Below are positions 1 to 9,869 of a stretch of DNA of 64,000 nucleotides, in pieces. Numbering within the stretch: the first letter of the stretch is position 1; each line of letters starts with the position of its first letter. Source of the stretch: Anagrus nilaparvatae (taxonomy: Eukaryota > Arthropoda > Insecta > Hymenoptera > Mymaridae); assembly GCA_022575985.1 (NCBI GenBank), contig JAKSXM010000288.1:523501-587500 (forward strand), in the 5' to 3' direction. The position numbers and the translations under genes were made by a program. Below the pieces are notes generated by a model. The model searched no databases and was not told the origin of the DNA. It worked only from the letters and a program-made list of their open reading frames with translations.

Positions 1-657
1 GGATGAACCGTGATCATGGAGAGGTAGACTTCTACCTCACACAGTTCCTAACTGGTCACGGTTATTTCCGCGATATGCTTTTCAAGTGGAGCAAAGTGAC
101 ATCTCCGGAATGCTTGCATTGCCCGGGCGAGCTGGATACCGCTGAGCACACCTTTTTTGGGTGTCCTCGCTTCGCTGAAGGGCGACCGCCCTTCGATGAA
201 TGGAGGCCGGAAGTAGTCGTCCCGGAAATGCTGCGCAGTGCCGCTAACTGGTACAGTGTGGCAGAGTACGTACGGGCGACACTGATTGGAAAAAAGGAGG
301 AAGGTTTCCTCTCGTAGGAAAATCTCCTCCTTTATTGACAGGGTATGATGAAGAAATGCCTGGGCTGCATTGTTTCCGGACCGAAGTAATACCTAAACAG
401 GGAGTCCCGGTCCGGATTCTATGATATTGTCATAAATGCAGGAGGGTGGGGAGTTTAGTGGGTATTGTAATTCCTCAATTGTGTATATCTGGGCAACCCC
501 AGATACAAATTTGAGGTTGAGTCCCACATAACCATACAGTACGCGTGTATGGTATGCGTAAATGCATTCTCCTCGTCCTACGAAAAAGGCAGAATTGTAT
601 AAAAATATAATATAATATAATATAATCCTAAAAAAAAGGCCCCTTCTTGAAGAAGCC

Positions 658-693
<36 letters not shown>
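1..693 (+). mobile_element. R1/LOA-like LINE, 3' end with poly(A) tail
   Basis: This is the 3' terminal part of a non-LTR retrotransposon entering from the left edge. It holds the last ~100 codons of ORF2, a ~340-bp 3' UTR, a short TATAA microsatellite near 605-626 and a poly(A) run of about 35 A at 659-693. It is much less AT-rich than its surroundings. The coding part and much of the UTR match the minus-strand copy at 21603-22990 closely, so this is one LINE family with two copies in the window. Confidence 0.85.
3..317 (+). pseudogene. LINE ORF2 C-terminus (partial at window edge)
   Basis: This is the C-terminal end of a LINE polyprotein, the part downstream of reverse transcriptase. The visible hallmark is a zinc-knuckle-like C-x2-C-x(n)-H-x4-C motif (CLHCPGELDTAEHTFFGC), normal for ORF2 tails of R1, LOA, Jockey and I-type elements. 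The Met at base 3 is internal, not a start: the related copy at 21.6-22.9 kb continues upstream of the same residue into an RT domain. The reading frame ends with GFLS and a stop before the 3' UTR. There is no sign of a host function. Confidence 0.85.
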
Positions 694-696
<3 letters not shown>

Positions 697-959
697 GATT
701 AGAGCGTGCTCTAGCACCTAAAGAAATTTAAATATTTTGTGGATTTCAATACCTTTTTCAAAAATATAATAGTTTAAGATTAGTATCGTGAATTAGCATG
801 TTATTTCTCCATGTCACAATCGAATTCAAAAATGTTTAAAAATAAAGCTTTTCCTTTAACTTATTCTAATGTAACGCTAACATTTTCTTGACTCTGGGCT
901 TCAGATACAGTAAAAATATTTAAATCTGTAGATTTTGTAGGATAAAGAAAAGCTGGACC
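694..959. other. AT-rich spacer, nothing recognised
   Basis: Short AT-rich interval between the LINE poly(A) tail and the CACTA-like pseudogene. I see no coding pattern, TIR or RNA gene. Confidence 0.5.
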
Positions 960-3770
960 TATTTTATTTATTTTTCTTCCATGTAGTCGAATTTTTATTT
1001 TTCAAGTAAAATATTTTATTAACAAAAATATATTCTTTATTATTCAAAGTGAAAGAACAAATTATTGTTTCACTTGAAATATTTTTATTTTTTTTAGTGG
1101 ATATTATTTGTATTTTTGGAGGAATAGTTACTTTTTTATTAGGAATGGACCAGAGTTCATTAAGACGTCTGCAGAATTGAGTAAAAGGTTTGTTAGCACT
1201 TTGTATAAGATTTTTTATTTTTCCGAGTAAACTCTCGAAAGGAAATGTCGTTATTTTACTTAATGGACAATTAAAAAATATAACATAATCAACCATATGT
1301 ATTAAATTATGTACATTTAATACTAGGCTTGATAATGTATAATTTTTGCTGCACAATAACACAAATCTTTTTAAGTAATCCTTTGCATGCAATGAATATT
1401 TAAGGAATGAGCTTTCACAGATAAGTAAGCTCACGGATACAAAAAATACCAAAACTGATCTCATAAATTTTTACATAACAAATCTTTTAATATAAATGAT
1501 CCAATGTATACCGAAAACAGTCTTGTGGCTTTCCATTGTTTTATCAAAATTAAATTTTGTGTATATTGTCGCTGAAATTCTACAGAGATTTGGGCATGTA
1601 GATTTGTTAAACGTTGATTCAATCTTAATATATTTATTCTACTTAATTTTGTTTTGAAGTCATCACCTAACCAACATTTAACTAATAGTTTTTTCATAAC
1701 ACCTAATAAAAGTTGATGCATAAAATCTAATGTAAAATGACGGATTATATCGATTTTCGGTACTATATTCTCCAAAGGAGACTTACCGTGGTGGTGATGC
1801 TCAGTTTTACTGTGGAAACTATCATCTGTTCACTTGGATGAGTTTATAATTTCAGGGTAAACCATTCTACCATCTAAAAGTTTTAAGCCCTCACATCTTT
1901 CACATGCAAAATTCTCAGTGTGCCCAACAATACTTTTAAGGTTGTAGATTGGATTGTATAAAAAAATAAATCGATTTTTTTTTAATTTTTTTTTTGAATT
2001 ATTTATACCCTTAAAAATCACCTGTTAAAATATTTTAATAAAATTCAAACATTTAAACGATCAAAAACGACATTTACCGAGCGCGTTTCGTATGTGTAAC
2101 ACAGCAAAAAAAAACTTTAAACGCGTTTTACTCGAAACTACATTTTTCCAAATGGCCGCAAGATGATCTGAGGATTGGCTGGTCCGATTTCAAAAAAAGT
2201 TGGTGGGTTTTATTCGTGTAGATATATTACGCAACAATTTACCACAATTTCATTAAAAAAATATTTTTTGCTTGCTTTAGGGGATGTTGAAGGATAAAAA
2301 AGGGGGTCGATTTTCGTACTTTTTTTTTCAGGCGCTCCCATTTTTTTATTTTATCAAATTTTTTTCAAAAAGTGGTAAATTGTCACGTAAGAGACCTTCC
2401 TTGTTAAGAATCTTTTTGGTTTTTTTTTTTCAAAATGCCGTTTCCGAGATCATCTTGCGGCCATGCTTTTCAGACCTCTACTTTGCTGCCCTCTATAAAT
2501 GGTACTAATCATGATATTAAATTTTTGTTTGTTTCTTATTGAAGCTTAATTATTAATAATTAAGTAAAAAAATTTGTAAAGTCATTCATAATAAAACAGC
2601 TGAGAAATAAAATAATATAAAAATCGATTTTTTTCATTTTTTTTTTCATCGATTTTTTTGCTTTTCAGACCTCTACTTTGCTGCCCTCTATAAATGGTAC
2701 TAATCATGATATTAAATTTTTGTTTGTTTTTTATTGAAGATTAATTATTAATAATTAAGTAAAAAAATTTGTAAAGTCATTCATAATAAAACAGCTGAGA
2801 AATAAAATAATATAAAAATCGATTTTTTTCATTTTCCAATCCAATCTACAACCTTAATGAAAGACCTCGCTGGGCGGTCACAGATAAAGCACATAATCTG
2901 AATATTGAAGTGAATCCCATGATAATAATTCCATTAGCTAACAATTCATTCACCTCTGCTATGAAATGGTCAAAATATTTAAATAAAAGAGGTGGTTTTC
3001 CAATACCGGCCCAAGCTGAGATAATTGAGGCTTGATGGTATATATCTGGCTCAAAGAATATTTAGCCCAAAATCGGCCAAAGCTCTATACCTCCAGTTTT
3101 AAAAAGAGGTAAACAGTCAATATTAAATTGCAGTATTAAAGTCTTATATTTTTTATGATTATCAGAATTTACTAGTCTTTTTAAATTATTTGAAATAATA
3201 TATATATTCATATTCTGATTTATCAATATATATATATTCTGATTTATCAGATGGATCTTCAGGAAAAATTTTCACAACTGGAAAACTATTGCCAGAATTG
3301 GTTTTTAGAAAAGTTGCTGCAGATTTTGGTAAACTTAGTAAAACTTCTCTTAAGATTATAAGTAAAGCAGTTACAAAATTATTACAAATCATAAAATTAA
3401 CTCCCCAAACCCTAAGCATTTCCTGGATTTTAAAAGTGATATCTTTTAACGTGTAAAATTTTTCTGGTACATCATTTTTTTGTTTAAGCCTAGTATTATT
3501 TTCTGAACTATCATTTTCAGCATCACTACTGTTTTTAATTGTTTAATCACTACTATTTGCTGAGTTTTGAGAGTTATTTAAATCAGTTGATTCATCACAA
3601 CTGTAATTACACTCAGAATTACTATCATCCCATAAATCAGAAAAAGTAAAAATAAAAGTCTCTTCTTCACTACTAAAACTTTCATGTCGAGCTTTTTTAT
3701 TTTTTTGATCATTATAAGTAAATTTTCTTTTATCATTTTTTAACATTTTTAATTTATTTAAAGAATAATC
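960..3770 (-). pseudogene. CACTA/EnSpm-like (Tnp2-type) transposase pseudogene
   Basis: Read on the minus strand, successive fragments follow the order of the large animal transposase related to plant CACTA Tnp2. They are an acidic Ser/Asp-rich N-terminus (3746-3543); a segment with LPKSAATFLKT (3419-3186); a segment with LPLFKTGG and CDRPARSFIK (about 3170-2860); SIVGHTENFACERCEG (1935-1880); DFMHQLLLGVMKKLL and WKATRLFSVYIG (1775-1461); and NVHNLIHMVD plus TTFPFESLLGKIKN (1464-964). Several frameshifts and stops, for example near 3062 and at 1461-1464, make it non-functional. A 916-bp MITE splits it between the FIK and SIVGH codons. The family call rests on motif order remembered from animal CACTA-like proteins, not on a search. 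Confidence 0.75.
1939..2854. mobile_element. TA-flanked MITE, family 1 (AGGTTGTAG termini)
   Basis: The element begins AGGTTGTAGATTGGATT and ends with the exact reverse complement AATCCAATCTACAACCT. It is flanked on both sides by TA (1937-1938 and 2855-2856), the target preference of Tc1/mariner-type elements. It contains an internal near-duplication of about 160 bp (around 2465-2640 and 2660-2835). No transposase was found, so it is non-autonomous. A second copy is at 46292-48968. It interrupts the CACTA-like pseudogene, and removing it rejoins the transposase reading frame. Confidence 0.85.
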
Positions 3771-3984
3771 TAAATTAAAAAATAAAAGCTTACTGCTTAA
3801 ATTTTAATAACAACAAGTGTGTTTATTTTTTAATGTAACCTATAAACTTCTATTATAATACGACGAGTTCTAATGTACGAATCTGGACCAAGTCCACCCA
3901 ATGACTATCGCAACAGCTCGGGTTGTTTTAGTCTAGTTTTAAGAATTTCATTTTTCTAACAGTAAGTTTTAACTTCAGGTATAA

Positions 3985-4075
3985 AATAATTTTTACATAT
4001 CTAGGGCAAATAAAGCCTATTTTCTGCCCTAAGGAGACGGCTTTTTTGCTCATTATATATAAAACTATTGATGAT
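3985..4075. repeat. Dispersed repeat, copy also at 63.63-63.72 kb
   Basis: The segment containing AAAGCCTATTTTCTGCCCT and GACGGCTT recurs in the same orientation at about 63630-63715. It is a short dispersed repeat of unknown class. A degraded relative may sit near 29470-29515. Confidence 0.6.
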
Positions 4076-4144
4076 ATTTTTAATTAATTAAATCAAAACA
4101 TATTTATTTTAATTTATTTATTGATCCTTCTTTTTACAACTTGT

Positions 4145-4214
4145 TTTTGTATAATAATTAGACGACTAGTTTCAGGAATAAATTCCCATCATCAGGTCTG
4201 TATTATAATTAAAC
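4145..4214 (-). ncRNA. Candidate hammerhead ribozyme (minimal stem III)
   Basis: On the minus strand the parts occur in hammerhead order. AGAC (4199-4196) opens stem I, then comes CTGATGA (4195-4189). A stem-loop GGGAAT-TT-ATTCCT (4187-4174) forms stem II, followed by GAAA (4173-4170). A tiny stem III AC-TA-GT leads to the expected cleavage-site C at 4164, and GTCT (4163-4160) closes stem I with AGAC. Such minimal hammerheads are known from Penelope-like elements (Cervera and De la Peña). A truncated Penelope ORF lies 3.2 kb upstream on the same strand. Weak points are an unpaired U next to stem II and only four firm pairs in stem I. Confidence 0.6.
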
Positions 4215-4701
4215 TAAATTTATTAAAAACATTTGAATATGATATTGTAACTTTAGATTATGTCTGTATAGACTCACAATTATTTTATGACTAAATGAAA
4301 AAATTTTTTTTTTTGAATATTTATTTTGTATACATATGAAGATTTTATATTATTAAGATTTTTAAATTATTTCTAGTTTTATAATGTAATAAATAATTTT
4401 AAAAATTTTAATAAGTGTTTGAAATCACATCTGTTTTTTCTAATGTGCAAGTAGGAGGAAGTTAATATATAAAATATGTTTTTTGATTCGTTTCTTCTAT
4501 TTCATTTCTTTTTATTTTTTATTTTTTATTTTTACTTTTTCTTATTTTTTATTATATAATATGTTTTTTTATTATTTTATCAAATAATACGTTTTTTGGT
4601 TCCTAACCATTGTGTTAGGTCAAAATTTGATTTTCTATTTTTTGGCATATAAGCACGTTTTGGGACCCCAGGAAGCTAAAAACCTGTTTTTAAAAAAAGT
4701 C

Positions 4702-4704
<3 letters not shown>

Positions 4705-4752
<48 letters not shown>
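4705..4752. repeat. (TG)n microsatellite
   Basis: A nearly perfect TG dinucleotide run of about 48 bp at a fixed position within the Penelope-tail repeat. Matching CA tracts occur in the other copies near 41397-41440, 48725-48770 and 51057-51076. Confidence 0.95.
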
Positions 4753-4755
<3 letters not shown>

Positions 4756-6015
4756 TATGTATGTAATCGGTGATATTTCACAAATATTATGGAATTAAGA
4801 CCTAATTTTTTTTTCAAAAATTTTTTCACCAAAAAATCTCGAGGTACTTTTTTTTTTTTTGATTTGGATGTAATACCTCATTTATTTCCATGAAAGTACT
4901 TATATTTGAAAGTATGGTTTTTACATGATATCTCGAATCGGATACTTAATTTTCTGAAAATTTTTTTTCTAAAATTTTTTTCACAAAAAAATACAAAAAA
5001 TACAAATTTTTTTTTTCTTTTTGGACGTAGTACCTAATTTATTTCCATGGAAGTACTAGTTTTAAGAACCTTGTTTATTATTATTTTTTGGATCTGATAC
5101 TTAATTTTTTCAAAATTTTTTTTGTCAAAATTAAAAAAATAGAAAAATTAAAAAAAATGCAATATTTTTTTTTTTTTTGGTTGTAATACCTCATTTAATT
5201 CTATGAAAGTACTAATATCTGAAAATATTATAACTAGTGATATTTCAAAACCATTATCGAATTAAGGCCTAATTTTTTTTTCAAACATTTTTTTATCAAA
5301 AAATCTCAACCCCCCCCTTTTTTTTTTAATTTGGATGTAATACCTCATTTATTTCCATGAAAGTACTTATATTTGAAAGTATGGTTTTTACACTATATCT
5401 CGAATCTGATACTTAATTTTCTGAAATTTTTTTTTCTAAAATTTTTTTCACAAAAAAATACAAAAAATACCAATTTTTTTTTACTTTTTGGACTTAGTAC
5501 CTAATTTATTTTCATGGAAGTACTACTTTTAAGAACCTTGTTTATTGTAATTTTTTGGATCTGATACTTAATTTTTTCAAAATTTTTTTTGTCAAAATTA
5601 AAAAAAAATAAAAATAAAAAAAACTGCAATATTTTTTTTTTTTTTGGTGTAATACCTCATTTAATTCTATGAAAGTACAATTATCTGAAAATATTTTAAC
5701 TAGTGATATTTCAAAACCATTATCGAATTAAGACCTAATTTTTTTTCCAAACATTTTTTTATCAAAAAATCTCAAACCCCCCCCTTTTTTTTTTATTTTG
5801 GATGCAATACCTCATTTATTTCCATGAAAGTACTTATACTTGAAAGTATGGTTTTTACTTGATATCTCCAATCTGATACTTAATTTTTTGGAAATTTTTT
5901 TCCTAAAATTTTTTTCACAAAAAAATACAAAAAATACGAAACTTTTTTTTCTTTTTGGACGTAGTACCTAATTTATTTCCATGGAAGTACTAGTTTTAAG
6001 AACCTCGTTTACAGT

Positions 6016-6301
6016 CCCACGTAAAAGGATGAAGTTTAATTTTGGTTAAGCTTAATGAATTAAGCTTACTGGAGTAAGGTTACTGGATTAAGCTTACTGA
6101 AGTAAGCTTACGGACTAACCTAAAAAGGCTTAATTTTTAAAATTAAGCTTACGGACTAACCTAAAAAGACTTAATTTTTAAAAGTAAGCTATTTTAGGTT
6201 AGTCCGTAAGCTTACTTCAGTAAGCTTAATCCAGTAAGCTTACTCCAGTAAGCTTAATTCATTAAGCTTAACCAAAATTAAGCTTAATCCTTTTACGTGG
6301 G
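6016..6301. mobile_element. Palindromic MITE with CCCACGTAAAAGGAT termini
   Basis: The 286-bp element starts CCCACGTAAAAGGAT and ends ATCCTTTTACGTGGG. The arms, each more than 100 bp, are largely reverse complements built from iterated units containing AAGCTTA and TTACTG. It would fold into one long hairpin. It interrupts the tandem array, where related units read straight through the junction. Comparison with those units suggests a 2-bp GT duplication at 6014-6015 and 6302-6303. No coding capacity; superfamily not assigned. Confidence 0.85.
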
Positions 6302-6830
6302 GTAATTTTTTGGAATTGATACTTAATTTTTTCAAAATTTTTATTATCTAAATTAAAAAAAAAGAAAAATAAAAAAAATTGCAATATTTTTTTGGTGTAA
6401 TACCTCTTTTAATTCTATGAAAGTACTAATATTTTAAAATATTGTAACCAGTGATATTCCAAAACAATTTATTATCGAACGAATACCTAACTTTTTTTTC
6501 CAAAAATTTTTTTATTTAAAAAATCTCAAAATACTTTTTTTTTTTTTTAATTTGGATGCAATACCTCATTTATTTCCATGAAAGTACTTATACTTGAAAG
6601 TATGGTTTTTACTCGATATCTTGAATCTGATAATTAATTTTTTGAAAATTTTTTTCTCTAAAATCTTCGTTATAAAAAAATACATAAAACATCAAATTTA
6701 TTTTTCGTATTTGACATATCTAATTTATTTTAATGAGAGTACAAGTTTTAGAGTTTTAGTTTATAGTAATTTTTTGTATCCGATCACAATTTTTTTTTTT
6801 ATTTTGATATAAATTATAACACACAAGAAA

Positions 6831-7428
6831 AAATGATGGAAATCTTGCCTCTTTTTGACTTCCTCGGATTATTTTGTTCGTTCCTATGTTTATTTATGTA
6901 TGCAGCTTAATGAAATTATAAACAATATATTAATTATAATAATTAGCCTAAAAATATTAAATGGTTATGTTTGCATTTTAAAATTAAGATTTAAAAGTTA
7001 TACTGGCATTTTTTAAAGAATCAAACAATTTATAGAATTAAATAATTTATTATTTTGTGATTAATAGAAATTATATAAATAATTTTAAAATCTTGAAGCA
7101 ATTAATGTGGCTATTTTTTTTATTACAAAATATTATTATTATTATTATCATTGTTGCGGAAGATTGGTCAAATGCAAGGAGTACACTGAGAAAATAAATT
7201 ATAAGAAATTATTATAAATTCTGGTAAAAACTCCTATCTTTTTATAATAATTGAGCGAATATTTGTAATTTTCGCATCGTTACCAACCATTTCTTTTATA
7301 AAAAAAAATAAAATTAGCTTTTTTTATATTTCTCTCTTTTTAATTATGCAAAAATGATTTAAAATCCATTAACGCCGGCGCGACCAATCCATGGACGCTA
7401 GAATTTTCACTTTAATAACAAAATGATC
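6831..7428. other. AT-rich spacer downstream of the Penelope ORF
   Basis: Mostly A/T runs. The GC-rich patch AACGCCGGCGCGACC near 7369-7383 stands out and may belong to the Penelope 3' UTR. No gene seen. Confidence 0.4.
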
Positions 7429-8691
7429 TTAATAATCTACTTTACCAGCTACTAAAAACGAAAAATGTATGTATAATTGCATGGTTGTAATCAATAATAT
7501 TTTTTGTAAATTAAGATTACAGCCCATTGTTTGAGGAACCTCAGTGCCAGCTAGTTGGCAGGGTATTTTATTTAGTAACTTATCATTAATTAATTTATTT
7601 GCATTTATTTGTGTATTTTTATAAATTTCAAATTCCTCTAGTGTATCCAAAATTTTACCTTTACTGCAAAAGTGTATCGGTTTTAAATTTTTATGTATAT
7701 TGTTAATTTTGTCGTCTGTGTAGTTATGGTTATTATTAATTAAATTTAATCCGTATTTGGTATTTACTTTTTCTAATTGTTGTGTAGTATTTATATTTTG
7801 TGTTTTTGGTATATGGTCATTAAACCTTTTTCTGAAGCTGCGTCCCGTTTGCCCTATGTATATTTTATCGCACGAGTCACATGATATTTTATATACACCG
7901 GTTCTATCAAGAAAATTGTTATTTGTGTGATTTTTCTTTTTGAAATGTTTTTCTAATTGATTGTCCGTTTTGAACCCTATATTATACCCATATTTTTTTA
8001 CTGCGTTTTTTAGAATACTTGGCAATTTCGTTGTGTATTTTGAACTTAAATATTTATTGTTATAAGCTTTATTATTAAATGCATTATTTTTCTTGTTTTT
8101 ATGTTTTTTAATTAATTTGTTTATAATTTCTATATTATAACCGTTATTTTTCGCGATTTGTTTAATTATTGCTATTTCCGTATTAAAATCTTCTTTGTCC
8201 ATCGGTATATTTACGGCCCTGTGTATAAGCGAGTGGAACGCAGCTAATTTTTGACTTCGCGGGTGGTGTGATTCGTTATGTATAACCGTTTCTGTAGTTG
8301 TTATTTTTCTAAAAATTGAGAACTTTAATTTATTATTATCTTTTCTTATTTTTAAATCCAAAAAATTAATACTATTGTCTGTTTCTAACTCTTCTGTGAA
8401 TTGAATTTTTTTATTAAATTTACTTATGTATTTTTTAAACGCGTCTATTTGCCTGTTAGTACCTTTATAAATTATAAAAATGTCATCTACATATCTGTTG
8501 TATGAAACTATGTTCTTTTTATGTGGATTTATGTCGTTAAATATGTATTTATTTTCGAAATCATTCATGAAAATATCTGCTAAAAGTGAGCTTAATGGGG
8601 ATCCCATTGCTAAGCCTTCTTTTTGCAAATAATATTCATTATTGAAACAAAAATAATTTTGGCTTAATAATATGGGTTTCGACTTTTGCAT
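7429..8691 (-). pseudogene. Penelope-like retroelement, 5'-truncated RT plus GIY-YIG endonuclease
   Basis: This open reading frame of 420 codons encodes the second half of a Penelope-like protein, which copies RNA into DNA and nicks target DNA. Visible landmarks are GLAMGSPLSS (residues 26-35, RT), catalytic YVDD (67-70), INFLDL (about 108-113), then a GIY-YIG endonuclease with GVY (265-267), CDSC (271-274), YIGQTG (278-283) and Arg284. The CxxC between GVY and YIG is typical of Penelope endonucleases. The first half of RT is missing. The initial residues MQKSKPI come from an adjacent host repeat also found at 63.7 kb, so the start is fortuitous. Frame and catalytic residues are otherwise intact, implying a fairly young insertion. 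Confidence 0.9.
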
Positions 8692-8795
8692 GCTGTCTGC
8701 ACTCGCTCGCTACGCTCCCTCGTGCATACAACTGCATGCAAAGCCAAAACCAATATTTTATCCCTTGTTTAATAAATAGCTATTAAACTAATCAT
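8672..8795. repeat. Dispersed CGCTCGCTACGC repeat
   Basis: The segment includes GCATGCTGT, GCACTCGCTCGCTACGCTC and ACAACTGCATGCAAAGCC, then CCCTTGTTTAATAAATAGCT. A close copy is at about 63737-63842. A degraded inverted copy is at about 29900-29965, inside gene 2 intron 2. The two GCATGC sites bracket an imperfect inverted repeat. The Penelope fragment is joined to it at about 8670. Confidence 0.75.
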
Positions 8796-9667
8796 CAAAA
8801 ACTTTCAAATTTACCCATGACTGGGAATTCCATTTGTAAATGACAGGTAAGCTTTCTTTTGGAACATGTTTTAAAGCTGCGGGATTTTCTGAACGGTGAA
8901 TAAAAAGTAGCGTTAACTTACAGTTTTCTGATGCATTTCCCCCTAATAATAAAGTGCACTTTGTTATTAGAGGAAAATGCGTTTACTCATTAGTCTATCT
9001 TTTGCAGCTTTGTATCCTGATTCTGTTTTTTCTTCTTTAGCGATATACGTGCGATCAGGTATCTTATTAGAGTATAGATCTGAGTCATCAGTATTGAAAA
9101 TTTGATCTTGAGTGTAACCACTTTCTTCAAGAAAAATAAAGAATTTAAGGTACATACACTAAGAATTCTTCGTTCCATTATTCTAAATAGTATTCTAAAT
9201 AATCATTTTAATTAGTCATTTATAAGCTTCAGAGCCAAATGAAGTAATACATAAAAAATCACTAATTATAATATATTATAAAATTAATTCATTTTTGATG
9301 GACGCAGATAATTTTTTTATCCTGTATTATAATTACATCATTTTTATTTTGTATTTTAGCTTTTGGTTGAATTTTCAACAAAGAGAAAACTGAAAGTTCA
9401 TTTAGAAATAGTAAAATTCAATAATTGGGTGAATATTCAACCAAAGCAGCTCTGCCATGCAGGGTAAATCAAGACTATACGTCGAGATTTTCAAAAATTC
9501 TGATCAATTCATGTTTGCTGCAAGGAAATATCCTAAGTAATTAATTATATGCATGAAATATTAATAGCATAAGAAATAAAACCTGTGAAGACAAAATTTT
9601 TTTTCATAATAAAAAAAAAGCAATAGTTTTCTGCTTTAATACTCAGGGAATAGTAATATTTTTTATC
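8796..9667. other. Upstream intergenic DNA of gene 1
   Basis: AT-rich sequence without convincing coding signal. Short open frames at 8967-9178 on the minus strand overlap each other in different frames and show no known domain. Confidence 0.4.
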
Positions 9668-9675
9668 TATATAAA
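9668..9675 (+). promoter_or_regulatory. Possible TATA box of gene 1
   Basis: TATATAAA lies 195 bp upstream of the proposed ATG at 9870. In DNA this AT-rich a TATA match alone is weak evidence. No clear initiator was identified. Confidence 0.3.
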
Positions 9676-9869
9676 CTGGTATACTAATAATAGAGCGGGA
9701 AAATTGAGAGAAAGAGGTGGATCATTTATATTCCTCTCGATTTTACTTTATGCAGACATATTATCCTTTCGTATCCGTATGTGTGCCTATAAAGTTATCT
9801 CGTGAAACGATTATTTACTTCAGATAGTTTTTACACCCTTGACGATAATCGTCAATTTTTTTTAATATC

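Larger units (their letters stand above)
4600..6830 (-). repeat. Minisatellite array of the Penelope-tail repeat family
   Basis: Roughly 450-bp units recur in tandem. Each holds phrases such as ATACCTCATTTATTTCCATG, GTACCTAATTTATTTCCATG and GATCTGATACTTAATTTT. The array ends at 4640-4752 in a (TG)n tract and a tail containing GCACGTTTTGGGACC. The same units, CA tract and tail occur in opposite orientation at 40985-41550, 47201-48879 and 50401-51152. At the latter two places they begin with a sequence also present in the 3' part of the Penelope ORF. The array is interrupted at 6016-6301 by a hairpin MITE. Confidence 0.75.
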
